The notes: generated by a model from the sequence alone, not told the origin. A stretch of DNA of 64,000 bases from Streptomyces capillispiralis (GCF_007829875.1 NZ_VIWV01000001.1:124001-188000), one strand, 5' to 3'. Shown: positions 1 to 8,535, numbered from the stretch's first letter. Made by a program: numbers and translations.

Positions 1-406
1 CGCCGGGCGCGGCCACCCCGCGCAGGTCCGCGGTGAACGGGGTGAAGCCGCCGCGGTGACGGGCCACCTCGGTGCCGTTGACCCAGACGGTGGCGTCGTG
101 GTCGACCGCGCCGAAGTGCAGCAGCACGTCGGAGCCGGACCACTCCTCGGGGACGGTCACCTCGCGGCGGTACCAGACGGCCTCCATGAAGTCCGTGTCG
201 CCGATCCCCGACAGTTCGGACTCGGGGCAGAAGGGGACGACGATCTCGCCGGTGAGGTCGCGGTCGCGCAGTCCGCGCTCCAGTCCGCTGTCCCCGCGGT
301 CGGTCTCGAACTGCCAGCGGCCATTGAGATTCAGCCATGCCTCGCGGACGAACTGGGGCCGGGGGTACTCCGGACGCGGGACGTCCAGGGGCAGGGGCAT
401 GCTCAT
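1..406 (-). CDS. Glycoside hydrolase family 2 protein, N-terminal part (runs off window)
   Basis: About 135 N-terminal residues are visible; the rest lies beyond base 1. They form the start of a GH2 sugar-binding jelly-roll domain: the opening signature PEYPRPQ, then WLNLNGRWQF, then a VWVNG strand typical of beta-galactosidase/glucuronidase relatives. The start is ATG at 406 with GAGGAG just upstream. There is no signal peptide, so the enzyme is probably cytoplasmic, unlike its two paralogues at 8623 and 12675, which share the EYPRPQ...NLNG opening but are secreted. It is divergent from the LacI gene at 581, and a perfect LacI-type palindrome (460-473) sits 54 nt upstream. Inferred role: final hydrolysis of imported oligosaccharides. 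Substrate is not shown by the sequence; GH2 includes beta-galactosidases, glucuronidases and galactofuranosidases. Confidence 0.85.
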   Translation of the reverse strand, partial: MSMPLPLDVPRPEYPRPQFVREAWLNLNGRWQFETDRGDSGLERGLRDRDLTGEIVVPFCPESELSGIGDTDFMEAVWYRREVTVPEEWSGSDVLLHFGAVDHDATVWVNGTEVARHRGGFTPFTADLRGVAAPG

Positions 407-459
407 GCTGCTCCTCATCAGTGCAGGTGCGCTCGGTACGGGGTCATGCGACCATACGA

Positions 460-473
460 TTACATCGATGTAA
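460..473. promoter_or_regulatory. LacI-family operator, perfect palindrome TTACATCGATGTAA
   Basis: A perfect 14-bp inverted repeat centred on CG, the geometry expected for a LacI/GalR dimer. It lies between the divergent GH2 gene (54 nt upstream) and the LacI gene (108 nt upstream), so it could control both. It matches the other operators at 1721, 3642, 16015 and 16207 under the consensus TTNCAWCGWTGNAA. Confidence 0.8.
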
Positions 474-580
474 ATGGCCGCGGCGAAAAGTTTTCGGTGA
501 CCGATTCACCCCTCGCGCGACCGGGCCCCGCGACGCTGCCGTTACGATCCGGGGGCACGAGGAAGAACGAGAAGGGAAGC

Positions 581-1594
581 ATGGGCAGGCCCAGGATCAA
601 GGACGTCGCGGAGTACGCCGGCGTCTCGGCCAAGACGGTGTCGAACGTCCTCAACGACTACGAACACGTCTCCGAGCAGACCCGGGCCGCGGTCCGCGAG
701 GCCATCGACGCCCTCGGTTACCGGGTCAACATCGCCGGACGCCAGCTGCGCCGCGGCCGCACGGGCATGGTCGCGCTCGCCGTGCCGGACCTGGACATCG
801 CCTACTTCGCCGAGCTGGCCCGGCACGTCATGGCGGAGACCGAACGCCTCGGCAGCACCACCCTGCTGCTGGAGACCGGCGGGCGGCGCGAGAAGGAACT
901 GGCCGCCGTGCGCGGCTTCGACGTCCAGTTCACGGACGGCGTCATCCTCTCGCCGCTCGCCCTGCAACCCCGCGACCTGGCGGACCGGGACACGCGGCTG
1001 CCGCTGGTGCTGCTGGGCGAGTGCAATCTGCCGGGCAGCGCCGACCACGTGGCGATCGACAACGTCGCGGCGGCGCGCGAGGCGACCGAGCACCTGCTGG
1101 CGCGGGGGCGCCGCCGCATCGCGGTGATCGGCGGCGACCTGCGCGGACAGCACAACACCAGCCGCCTGCGCACCATCGGCCACCAGCAGGCCCTGACGGC
1201 GGCCGGGCTCGCCGTGCCGTCCGGCCTGGTGATGCCGGTGCCCGAGTTCCGCTGGGCCGACGGGGCGGCAGCCGCCCGTACGCTCATGCGGCTGCCGGAC
1301 CGGCCGGACGCGCTGCTCTGCCTCAACGACCACCTGGCCCTCGGCGCGGTGCGGGCGCTCCACGAGGACGGCTGGTCGGTTCCCAAGGACGTGGACGTGG
1401 TCGGGTTCGACGACATCGAGGCCACCCGGTTCAGCATCCCCACCATCACCACCGTCGCTCCCGACAAGCCCGGCATCGCACGGCGGGCGGTGCAGTTGCT
1501 GCTGGAGCGGATCGACGCCGGCGCGCCGGGCGGGCCCGCGGTGGACGAGACGGCGGGGCACCGGCTGATCGTGCGGGAGAGTTCGGGAGGATGA
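581..1594 (+). CDS. LacI-family transcriptional regulator (first of two)
   Basis: 337 residues, normal for the family. The N-terminal helix-turn-helix is clear (IKDVAEYAGVSAKTVSNVLN, residues about 5-24), followed by the hinge helix and a periplasmic-binding-protein-like effector domain (IDNVAAAREATEHLL; VVGFDDIEATRFSIPTITTV). The start was chosen at ATG 581, behind GAAGGGAAGC, because this puts the HTH at the extreme N-terminus; longer in-frame extensions have no family match. The recognition helix (KTVSNV) is the same as in the second regulator at 1826, so both may read the same operator class. Likely represses the flanking glycoside hydrolase and transport genes until a sugar ligand binds. 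Ligand unknown. Confidence 0.93.
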   Translation: MGRPRIKDVAEYAGVSAKTVSNVLNDYEHVSEQTRAAVREAIDALGYRVNIAGRQLRRGRTGMVALAVPDLDIAYFAELARHVMAETERLGSTTLLLETGGRREKELAAVRGFDVQFTDGVILSPLALQPRDLADRDTRLPLVLLGECNLPGSADHVAIDNVAAAREATEHLLARGRRRIAVIGGDLRGQHNTSRLRTIGHQQALTAAGLAVPSGLVMPVPEFRWADGAAAARTLMRLPDRPDALLCLNDHLALGAVRALHEDGWSVPKDVDVVGFDDIEATRFSIPTITTVAPDKPGIARRAVQLLLERIDAGAPGGPAVDETAGHRLIVRESSGG

Positions 1595-1611
1595 GGGGGC
1601 CGGGCCTCCGG

Positions 1612-1627
1612 CGGGCCGCACGGCCCG
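1612..1627 (+). terminator. Possible hairpin terminator after the first lacI gene
   Basis: CGGGCCG-CA-CGGCCCG forms a perfect 7-bp stem with a 2-nt loop, 18 nt past the stop codon. No T-run follows, as is usual in Streptomyces. The stretch around it also contains two direct copies of GGCCGGGCCTCCGGCG, so other pairings are possible. Confidence 0.4.
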
Positions 1628-1720
1628 GCGGCCGGGCCTCCGGCGCGGCCCCTGGCACCGGCGGCGACAGGCGTCCGGAACGGCGCTCCCCCGGCCTTGT
1701 CAGTGTCACGGACGGGCATG

Positions 1721-1734
1721 TATAACGTTGTAAA
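1721..1734. promoter_or_regulatory. LacI-type operator upstream of second lacI gene
   Basis: TATAACGTTGTAAA is an imperfect inverted repeat centred on CG (TATAACG/CGTTGTA with one mismatch). It is the weakest match to the TTNCAWCGWTGNAA set. It lies about 92 nt before the GTG start at 1826, suggesting auto- or cross-regulation of the second regulator. Confidence 0.55.
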
Positions 1735-1825
1735 ACTTGAGCCCGGCGGCTCGGCGCACGGCTCATGGTCAGGGCACCGTATCCGCACCGACCGACCGAG
1801 TCGGGCCGCTCACGAAGGGATTGCC

Positions 1826-2857
1826 GTGCGGGTCAGCCTCAAGGACGTCGCCGCGCACGCGGGGGTCTCCATCAAGACCGTCTCCAACGTGGTGAACAAC
1901 TACCAGCACGTCACCCCGGCCATGCGCGAGCGTGTCCAGAGGTCCATCGACGCGCTCGGCTACCAGCCCAACCTCGCCGCCAGGCATCTGAGGAAGGGGC
2001 GTACGGGCATCATCGCGCTCGCCCTGCCCGAGCTGGGCAACCCCTACTTCGCCGAACTGGCCGCCTCCGTCATCGACACCGCGGCCCAGCACGACTACAT
2101 CGTGCTCCTCGACCACACCGGAGGGCTGCGCGAGCAGGAACTCCTGGTGAGCCAGGGCTTCCGGGCCCGGGTGATCGACGGTCTCATCCTCAGCCCGATC
2201 GAGCTGGAGACCGAGGACCTGCGCGACCGCGCCCAGGACGTGCCGCTGGTGCTGCTCGGCGAACGGGACTACGACCTGCCGTACGACCACATCGCCATCG
2301 ACAACGTCGCCGCGGCCCGCGCCGCCGTGCGGCACCTGATCGGTCTGGGGCGCCGGGAGGTGGCGTTCATCGGAGCCCGGCGCCGGCGCAGCGAGCCCGC
2401 CCAACTGCGCGTGCGGGGCTGGCGCGAGGAGCTCACCGCCGCCGGGCTGCCGGCCGACGAGGGGCTCGTCGCGGCCACCGACGGCTGGGGGCACGCCGAC
2501 GGGGCGGTGGCCATGAACCACATCCTGGACAGCGGACGGCGGCCCGACGCGGTGTTCGCCTACAACGACCCGATGGCGATCGGGGCGATGCGGGTGCTGC
2601 ACGAACGGGGCCTGCGGGTCCCCGAGGACATCGCCGTCGTCGGCTTCGACGACGTGATCGAGGGACGCTTCGGCGCGGTCACCCTCACCTCCGTGTCACC
2701 GGACAAGGCCGCCATCGGCCGCCTCGCGGTGGAGTCCGTACTCGCCCGGCTCAACGACCGGGCGCCGGAACACCGCCGCATCTGGGCGGACTACCAACTC
2801 GTTGAACGCGAAAGCACCGTGGGGCGCCCGGCTGGCACCGGCCGGGGAACCGTCTGA
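1826..2857 (+). CDS. LacI-family transcriptional regulator (second of two)
   Basis: 343 residues. HTH at residues about 4-23 (LKDVAAHAGVSIKTVSNVVN), then a periplasmic-binding-like sugar domain with IAIDNVAAARAAVRHLI and VVGFDDVIEGRFGAVTLTSV. The start is GTG 1826 behind GAAGGGA; an ATG further upstream would add an unrelated tail. It is a paralogue of the regulator at 581 and points toward the transporter operon starting at 3767, so it is a good candidate for its local repressor. Oddity: its last codons and its TGA stop form the first copy of a tandem repeat that runs another 350 bp downstream. Confidence 0.93.
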   Translation: MRVSLKDVAAHAGVSIKTVSNVVNNYQHVTPAMRERVQRSIDALGYQPNLAARHLRKGRTGIIALALPELGNPYFAELAASVIDTAAQHDYIVLLDHTGGLREQELLVSQGFRARVIDGLILSPIELETEDLRDRAQDVPLVLLGERDYDLPYDHIAIDNVAAARAAVRHLIGLGRREVAFIGARRRRSEPAQLRVRGWREELTAAGLPADEGLVAATDGWGHADGAVAMNHILDSGRRPDAVFAYNDPMAIGAMRVLHERGLRVPEDIAVVGFDDVIEGRFGAVTLTSVSPDKAAIGRLAVESVLARLNDRAPEHRRIWADYQLVERESTVGRPAGTGRGTV

Positions 2858-3215
2858 CACATCCGCCCTGCCGCGCCCGCCCGGCCGGGAACCGCCTGCC
2901 ATATCCACCCCGTCCCGCCCGGCTGGGGAACCGCCTCACGCGCCCGGGACCGCCGCCCGACCGGGGAGACCGTCAGACGCGTACGTCCCGCAGCGTCCGA
3001 CCGGGAGGACCGTCGGACGCGCACAGTCCGCACCGTCCGACCGGGAGGACCGTCAAACACGTACGTCCCGCACCGTCCGACCGGGGGAGCGTCTGACACA
3101 CATCCGCCCTGTCCCGCCCGGCCGGGGACCGTCCGACACATCCGCCCTGCCCCGCCCCGCCCCGCCCGGCCCCGCCCGGCCGGCCGGGGATACCGTCGGA
3201 CGCGCCCATCCCGCC
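2848..3215 (+). repeat. Imperfect ~39-40 bp tandem repeat array growing out of a stop codon
   Basis: About eight degenerate units, each opening with a version of ACCGTCTGACAC and ending with CCCGMCCGGG. Unit starts are near 2848, 2890, 2929, 2967, 3009, 3049, 3088, 3128 and 3190; the seventh and eighth units restore almost the exact sequence of the first. Unit one contains the TGA of the LacI gene. One unit (near 3128-3189) carries an internal CCCCG expansion. The rest of the gap up to 3640 is GC-rich without a convincing gene. Function unknown. Confidence 0.75.
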
Positions 3216-3641
3216 GGCACCGCCAGGCCTGGCCACCGGCCCGGCGGGACGTTCGGCGGGCGTTCGGCGTTCCGTGGCGGCAGGCCCGGGCGTGCGGCCA
3301 CTGAGGGCCGCCGGGCGAGTCCGCAGCCCCGGAGCCCGGTCTCGGGCGAGGGCCGCCCGAAGCCCGCTCTCCGGGGAGGGCCCGCTGCGGCGTCACGCTC
3401 CACCGAACGCCCTCACACCGTCGCCCCCACCACCGGCGCGCGGTCACCGGACCGCGAACACCCCCTGCCGCGACCGCACTTCACCGAGCCCCCCCGACCG
3501 GGCAGTCCAACCCGCCCCGCGCGGCAAGCGCTTCCCGCGCCGTCCCGTCGCCGACCGAGCACCCGGAGGCCGCCACGGCGGGCCTCCCCCTCCCCTCCAC
3601 CCCCGGTTTCGCACCTTGTGCGCAAGGGGTTTACAGCATCC

Positions 3642-3655
3642 TTCCAACGATGTAA
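3642..3655. promoter_or_regulatory. LacI-type operator upstream of the sugar ABC transporter operon
   Basis: TTCCAACGATGTAA matches the operator consensus TTNCAWCGWTGNAA and agrees with the perfect palindrome at 460 in 12 of 14 positions. It lies 112 nt before the substrate-binding-protein start. A second half-like element, TTTACAGCATC, starts at 3630, twelve bases upstream. Confidence 0.72.
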
Positions 3656-3766
3656 AACCTCCTTGCGGCGCACCGGACGCCGCCCTGCACAGGGGGAGCA
3701 GCTCCACTCATGCGCGTCCTTCGGCTCCCCAGTTACCTTTTCAGCGTCACCCGGATCGGGGTCACC

Positions 3767-4864
3767 ATGCAGCGCACCACTCACCGTTCCCTCCTCCTCG
3801 CCCGTCCCGTGGTCGTGGCCTTGGCCGCCGCCGTGGCCCTGACCGCCACCTCCTGCGCCAAGTCGGAGGACGACGCGTCGGACGGCAAGAAGTCGTCGTC
3901 GGCCGCGGCCGACGCCGGCCAGAAGGTCGTCGAGCCGAAGCCGGGCAGCAAGTCCTGCACCATCGACGCCTACGGCGGCGAGAAGATCGACCTCAAGGAC
4001 GCCACCGTCGGCTTCTCGCAGTCGGAGAAGGAAGCCAACCCGTTCCGCATCGCGGAGACCCAGTCCATCAAGGACGAGGCGGCCAAGAGAGGCGTCAAGC
4101 TGCTGACGGCCAACGCCCAGTCGCAGTTCTCCAAGCAGATCAGCGACGTCCAGGACCTGCTCGCCAAGGGCGCCGACCTGCTGGTGATCGCCCCGCTCAA
4201 CTCCGACGGCTGGGACCCGGTGCTGCAGGCGGCGGCCGCCAAGAAGGTCCCGATCGTCACCATCGACCGCAAGATCAACGCCACGGCCTGCAAGGACTAC
4301 GTCTCCTTCATCGCCTCCGACTTCGTCGAGCAGGGCCGGCGCGCCGCCGACCAGATGATCGAGGCCACCGGCGGCAAGGGCGAGGTCGCCATCCTGCTGG
4401 GCTCGGCCGGGAACAACGTCACCACCGAGCGCACCAAGGGCTTCAAGGAGCGCGTCGCCGAGAAGGCCCCCGGTCTGAAGGTCGTCTTCGAGCAGACCGG
4501 TGACTTCACCCGCGAGAAGGGCCAGCAGGTCACCGAGCAGCTCATCCAGTCCAAGCCCGGCATCAAGGGCATCTACGCGGAGAACGACGAGATGGGCCTG
4601 GGCGCAGTGGCCGCGCTCAAGGGCGCCGGCAAGAAGGCCGGCGACATCAAGATCGTCACGGTCGACGGCACGCGCAACGCCGTCCAGGGCGTCGTCGACG
4701 GCTGGATCAGCGGCGTCATCGAGTCCAACCCGAGGTTCGGTCCGCTGGCGTTCCAGACGCTGGACACCTTCACCCAGGGCAAGGAAGTCCCGCAGGACAT
4801 CGTCATCCAGGACAGCGCCTACGACGCCGGCAACGCCGAGCAGGACCTCGGCAAGGCCTACTGA
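3767..4864 (+). CDS. ytfQ: Sugar ABC transporter substrate-binding lipoprotein, YtfQ (galactofuranose)-like
   Basis: 365 residues. The start ATG 3767 was chosen over the upstream in-frame ATG 3710 because it gives a compact lipoprotein signal peptide ending in a lipobox ATSC with the lipid-attachment cysteine at residue 30. The mature part is a pentose/hexose periplasmic-binding fold. It follows E. coli YtfQ motif by motif: VGFSQ near the start, KRG, IAP..S.GW.PVL, DR.I, then GDFTREKGQQV, YAENDEMGLGA and VDGT. YtfQ binds galactofuranose; that substrate is therefore my best inference, with arabinofuranose as an alternative given the nearby CBM42 and GH43 domains. It is the first gene of the importer operon, behind operator 3642, and a strong hairpin separates it from the ATPase gene. 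Confidence 0.9.
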   Translation: MQRTTHRSLLLARPVVVALAAAVALTATSCAKSEDDASDGKKSSSAAADAGQKVVEPKPGSKSCTIDAYGGEKIDLKDATVGFSQSEKEANPFRIAETQSIKDEAAKRGVKLLTANAQSQFSKQISDVQDLLAKGADLLVIAPLNSDGWDPVLQAAAAKKVPIVTIDRKINATACKDYVSFIASDFVEQGRRAADQMIEATGGKGEVAILLGSAGNNVTTERTKGFKERVAEKAPGLKVVFEQTGDFTREKGQQVTEQLIQSKPGIKGIYAENDEMGLGAVAALKGAGKKAGDIKIVTVDGTRNAVQGVVDGWISGVIESNPRFGPLAFQTLDTFTQGKEVPQDIVIQDSAYDAGNAEQDLGKAY

Positions 4865-4872
4865 TCCGTCGC

Positions 4873-4893
4873 GGGGCCCGGTCTCCGGGCCCC
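4873..4893 (+). terminator. Intra-operon hairpin (attenuating or mRNA-stabilising)
   Basis: GGGGCCCGG-TCT-CCGGGCCCC is a perfect 9-bp stem with a 3-nt loop, beginning 9 nt after the binding-protein stop. Such hairpins often let the binding protein be made in excess over the membrane components, by partial termination or by protecting the upstream message. Confidence 0.7.
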
Positions 4894-4936
4894 CCTGTCC
4901 GTCCGTCATCCCTTCCTGTCATCCCTGGAGGCACAG

Positions 4937-6496
4937 GTGGCTCCCCCCGCCGAAGTCCTCGCCGTCCGCGGACTGAGCAAGACCTTCCCCGGCGTCCGGG
5001 CCCTGGACGACGTGGACCTGACCCTGCACCCGGGCGAGGTCCACGCCCTGATCGGCGAGAACGGCGCCGGCAAGTCGACCCTCATCAAAGTCCTCACCGG
5101 TGTGTACCGGCCCGACGCCGGTGACATCGTTTTCCTGGGCGGCGCGGTCTCCTTCGGCACCCCGCTGGACGCCCAGAAGGCCGGGATCTCGACCATCTAC
5201 CAAGAGGTCAACCTCATCCCGCTGCTGAGCGTGGCCCGCAACCTCTTCCTGGGCCGCGAACCGCGCAACCGCTTCGGCCTGCTGGACTTCGCCCGTATGA
5301 ACCGGGAGGCCGAGGAGACGCTGCGCGCCTACGGCGTCCGGGTGGACGTCCGCCGGCCGCTGCGCACGCTCGGTGTCGGCGCGCAGCAGATGGTCGCCCT
5401 GGCGCGTGCCGTGGCGAGCGAGGCGCGGATCGTCATCATGGACGAGCCGACCTCCTCGCTCGAACCGCGGGAGGTCGAGACGCTGTTCTCGGTCATCCGC
5501 CGACTGCGCGACGACGGCATCGCCGTCATCTACGTCAGCCACCGGCTCGACGAGCTGTACGCCGTGTGCGACACCGTCACGGTGCTGCGCGACGGCCGTC
5601 GCGTGCACCACGGCCGGCTCGCCGACCTCGACCGGCTCTCCCTGGTGTCCACGATGCTGGGGCGGGAGTTGGGCGAGGTGCGCGCGGAGGGCCTGACCAA
5701 GTTCACCGGCGACCGTCACGCCACCGACACCGAACCGGTGCTTGACGCCCGTGACCTGACGGTCCCGCACCAGCTGCACGGCGTCTCGGTGAGCATCCGT
5801 CCCGGCGAGGTCGTCGGGCTCGGCGGGCTGCTCGGCTCCGGGCGCACCGAGACGGCCAAGGCCATCTCGGGTGCGCTGGCGACGAGTTCGGGCAGTGTGA
5901 CGGTGGCCGGGGTCCCGCTGCGCGGCGGCTCCACGCCCGCGGCGATCCGGGCGGGCGTCAGTCTGCTGCCGGAGGACCGCAAGAGCGAGGGCATCGTGCC
6001 CGGTCTGTCGGTCCGGGAGAACATCTCGCTGGCCGTGCTGCCCCGCCTGTCCCGCTTCGGGCTGGTCTCCGAGGCGCGCGTCGACAGCATCGTCGACACC
6101 TTCATCGAGCGGCTGCGCATCAAGGCGTCCTCGCCGCAGCAGAAGGTCGGCGAACTGTCCGGCGGCAACCAGCAGAAGGTACTGCTGGCCCGCTGGCTGG
6201 CGATGAACCCGAAGGTGCTCCTGCTGGACGAGCCCACCCGGGGCATCGACGTCGGTGCCAAGGCCGAGGTGCAGAAACTCGTGGACGAACTGGCCGCGGA
6301 CGGCCTGGGCGTCCTGCTCATCTCCTCCGACCTGGAGGAACTGATCGAAGGGTCCGACCGCGTGGTCGTACTGAAGGACGGTGCGGTCGTCGGCGAGCTG
6401 ACCGGCGACGAGGTCACCGAGGACAAGCTGATGCGGACCATCGCCGGGCACGCCCCGGCCGGGGACGCGGTCGAGGAGGCGGCGACCGATGGCTGA
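4937..6496 (+). CDS. ytfR: Sugar ABC transporter ATP-binding protein, YtfR/RbsA-like (two NBDs)
   Basis: 519 residues, the normal length of the RbsA class, which carries two fused nucleotide-binding domains. The first NBD has Walker A GENGAGKST (about residues 39-47), a YQEVNLIP Q-loop and Walker B VIMDEPTSSLE. The second has the degenerate Walker A GLLGSGRTE normal for this class, LSGGNQQK signature and LLLDEPTRGID. It energises import through the two permeases downstream. Start is GTG 4937 with GGAGG seven bases upstream. It overlaps the next gene by 8 nt, implying translational coupling. Confidence 0.93.
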   Translation: MAPPAEVLAVRGLSKTFPGVRALDDVDLTLHPGEVHALIGENGAGKSTLIKVLTGVYRPDAGDIVFLGGAVSFGTPLDAQKAGISTIYQEVNLIPLLSVARNLFLGREPRNRFGLLDFARMNREAEETLRAYGVRVDVRRPLRTLGVGAQQMVALARAVASEARIVIMDEPTSSLEPREVETLFSVIRRLRDDGIAVIYVSHRLDELYAVCDTVTVLRDGRRVHHGRLADLDRLSLVSTMLGRELGEVRAEGLTKFTGDRHATDTEPVLDARDLTVPHQLHGVSVSIRPGEVVGLGGLLGSGRTETAKAISGALATSSGSVTVAGVPLRGGSTPAAIRAGVSLLPEDRKSEGIVPGLSVRENISLAVLPRLSRFGLVSEARVDSIVDTFIERLRIKASSPQQKVGELSGGNQQKVLLARWLAMNPKVLLLDEPTRGIDVGAKAEVQKLVDELAADGLGVLLISSDLEELIEGSDRVVVLKDGAVVGELTGDEVTEDKLMRTIAGHAPAGDAVEEAATDG

Positions 6497-7451
6497 AGCC
6501 ACCGTCCGGACCGTCGCGCTGGACCGAACGCGCGTCCTGCAGTGGCTGCAGACCTACGGCGTGTACGCCGGTGTGGCGCTGCTGCTGGTCGTCAACATCG
6601 TCATCACCCCGCACTTCCTGACCGCGGAGAACTTCCGCACCCAGGCCGTGCAGGTCGCGCCCGTCATCATCGTCGCGCTCGGCATGGCCCTGGTGATCGG
6701 GACCGAGGGCGTCGACCTGTCGGTGGGCGCCGTCATGGCGCTGGCGGCGTCCGTGACGGCGCTGTACCTCGGCTACGGGCTGCTGCCGGCGCTGCTCGTC
6801 GTGGCGGTGTTCTCCGCCGGGGTGGGGCTGGCCAACGGGGCGCTGGTGGCGTTCGTCGGGGTGCAGCCGATCGTGGCCACCCTGGCCCTCATGGTCGGCG
6901 GCCGGGGCCTGGCCCTGGTGCTGCTGCCGCAGCTGGAGGACCTGCGCAACCCCGCGCTGGCCTCCCTCGGCTCCGGTGACGTGCTGGGCGTCCCGTATCT
7001 GATCCTGATCGCGGCGGTGCTGGCCCTGCTGGTGGCGTTCGTCGTCCGCCGCACCACCTTCGGACGGCAGTTGCTCGCCATCGGTGACAGCCGTCCCGCC
7101 GCGCAGCTCGCCGGGCTGCCGGTGCGCCGGGTGCTGATCGTGGTGTACGTGGTCTGCGCGCTGCTCGCGGCGGTGGCGGGTGTGCTCGCCACGGCGCGGC
7201 TGCAGGCCAGTGACCCGACGTCGCTGGGCAATCTGATGGAGCTGTCCGCCATCACCGCCGTCGTGGTCGGCGGGACACCGCTGACCGGTGGCCGGGTGAA
7301 CATCGCCGGCACCGTGGCGGGAGCCGTCCTCATCCAGCTGCTCACCGCCACCCTCATCAAGCACGATCTGCCGCCCTCGTGGACCCAGATCGCGCAGGCC
7401 ATAGTGATCGTGTGCGCGGTCTACGCGGCACGGGGACGGGGGAAGCGATGA
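6489..7451 (+). CDS. ytfT: Sugar ABC transporter permease, YtfT-like
   Basis: 320 residues with roughly eight to ten hydrophobic segments and the RbsC/YtfT-type signature GMALVIGTEGVDLSVGAVMA near residue 75. It forms one half of the membrane channel. The ATG lies inside the end of the ATPase gene, and its own TGA overlaps the next start as ATGA, so the genes are tightly coupled. Family assignment (BPD_transp_2) is firm; the YtfT name rests on the matching gene set. Confidence 0.9.
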   Translation: MAEATVRTVALDRTRVLQWLQTYGVYAGVALLLVVNIVITPHFLTAENFRTQAVQVAPVIIVALGMALVIGTEGVDLSVGAVMALAASVTALYLGYGLLPALLVVAVFSAGVGLANGALVAFVGVQPIVATLALMVGGRGLALVLLPQLEDLRNPALASLGSGDVLGVPYLILIAAVLALLVAFVVRRTTFGRQLLAIGDSRPAAQLAGLPVRRVLIVVYVVCALLAAVAGVLATARLQASDPTSLGNLMELSAITAVVVGGTPLTGGRVNIAGTVAGAVLIQLLTATLIKHDLPPSWTQIAQAIVIVCAVYAARGRGKR

Positions 7452-8485
7452 CCGTCACGAAGACGGACGCGCGGGTGACCGCGGCGGGCGGCGGGGAGCC
7501 GGCGGCGGCCGCCGAGCCCGCGGGCCCGGCCCGTTCCGAGCGGCTGACGGCGCTGGTGCAGCAGCACGGCGCGCTGGCGGTGCTGGTGGTCGTGTCGCTG
7601 GTGGCGTCGTTCAGCTTCGACTCCTTCGCCACCGGTGACAACGTCGGCAACATGGCGACGAGTTCGGCGTTCCTCGCGATCGTCGCGCTCGGCATGACCT
7701 TCGTGATCATCACCGGCGGCATCGACCTGTCGGTCGGCTCGCTGTTCGCGCTCGGCGGGGTCCTGGCGGCCTGGGGTTCCCGGCACGGGACGCTGGTGGC
7801 GCTGCTGCTGCCGCTGGTGGTGTGCGGGGCCATCGGTGTCGTCAACGGTCTGCTGGTGGCCCGTTCGCGGCTTGCGCCGTTCATCGTCACGCTGGCCGCG
7901 ATGCTGGGGGCGCGGGGCCTGATGCTGGCCCTGACCGACGAGGGCGCCAACACCTATCTGATCGGCAAGGGTTCGTTCCTCGCGGAACTCGGCCAGGGCT
8001 CGGTCCTCGGCATCGGCAACCCGGTGTGGATCACGCTGGCGCTGTTCGTCGCCGGGGCCGTCGTCCTGCGCCGCACGCGCTTCGGACAGCATGTGTACGC
8101 GGTCGGCGGCAACGAGGACGCGGCGGCCCTGATGGGCGCCCCGGTGGCCCGCACCAAGATCCTCGTCTACACCCTGTCCGGAGTGCTGGCGGGGCTGGCG
8201 GGCGCGCTCAACGCCGCCTGGCTCGCCTCCGGGGTGACCATCCTCGGCAACGGCATGGAACTGGAGGCCATCTCCGCCGTCGTCATCGGCGGCACCCTGC
8301 TCACCGGCGGGCTCGGCTACGTCAGCGGCTCCCTGGTCGGTGTGCTGCTGCTGAAGGTGATCCAGAACGTCATCAACCAGATCGGCTCCCTGGACTCCTC
8401 CTACCAGCAGGTCGTCAGCGGCGCCTTCCTGGCGGTCGTGGTCGTCGCCCAGACCTGGCTGGGCCGCCGGCGGCAACTGATGTAG
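7448..8485 (+). CDS. yjfF: Sugar ABC transporter permease, YjfF-like
   Basis: 345 residues. The start ATG 7448 (ATGA overlap with the previous stop) was chosen over an ORF beginning at 7379. It has a long hydrophilic N-terminus of about 45 residues, then multiple membrane segments. It follows E. coli YjfF closely: ALGMTFVIITGGIDLSVGS, RTRFGQHVYAVGGN, MGAP, and ELEAISAVVIGGTLLTGG. Together with YtfT it forms the heterodimeric pore. It is the last gene of the four-gene importer operon, followed by a hairpin at 8490. Confidence 0.91.
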   Translation: MTVTKTDARVTAAGGGEPAAAAEPAGPARSERLTALVQQHGALAVLVVVSLVASFSFDSFATGDNVGNMATSSAFLAIVALGMTFVIITGGIDLSVGSLFALGGVLAAWGSRHGTLVALLLPLVVCGAIGVVNGLLVARSRLAPFIVTLAAMLGARGLMLALTDEGANTYLIGKGSFLAELGQGSVLGIGNPVWITLALFVAGAVVLRRTRFGQHVYAVGGNEDAAALMGAPVARTKILVYTLSGVLAGLAGALNAAWLASGVTILGNGMELEAISAVVIGGTLLTGGLGYVSGSLVGVLLLKVIQNVINQIGSLDSSYQQVVSGAFLAVVVVAQTWLGRRRQLM

Positions 8486-8489
8486 AGCT

Positions 8490-8535
8490 CCGGACGCGGC
8501 GGTCGGGCCCCTCCGACTCCCGCTGCCGCGTCCGG
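8490..8535 (+). terminator. Hairpin after the importer operon
   Basis: CCGGACGCGGC (8490-8500) pairs perfectly with GCCGCGTCCGG (8525-8535) across a 24-nt loop that can itself fold. It begins 5 nt after the permease stop and may limit read-through into the GH2 gene at 8623. Confidence 0.55.

Noticed and set aside
2848..3215. CRISPR array
   Set aside because: The repeat units are contiguous and degenerate, with no unique spacers and no cas genes nearby.
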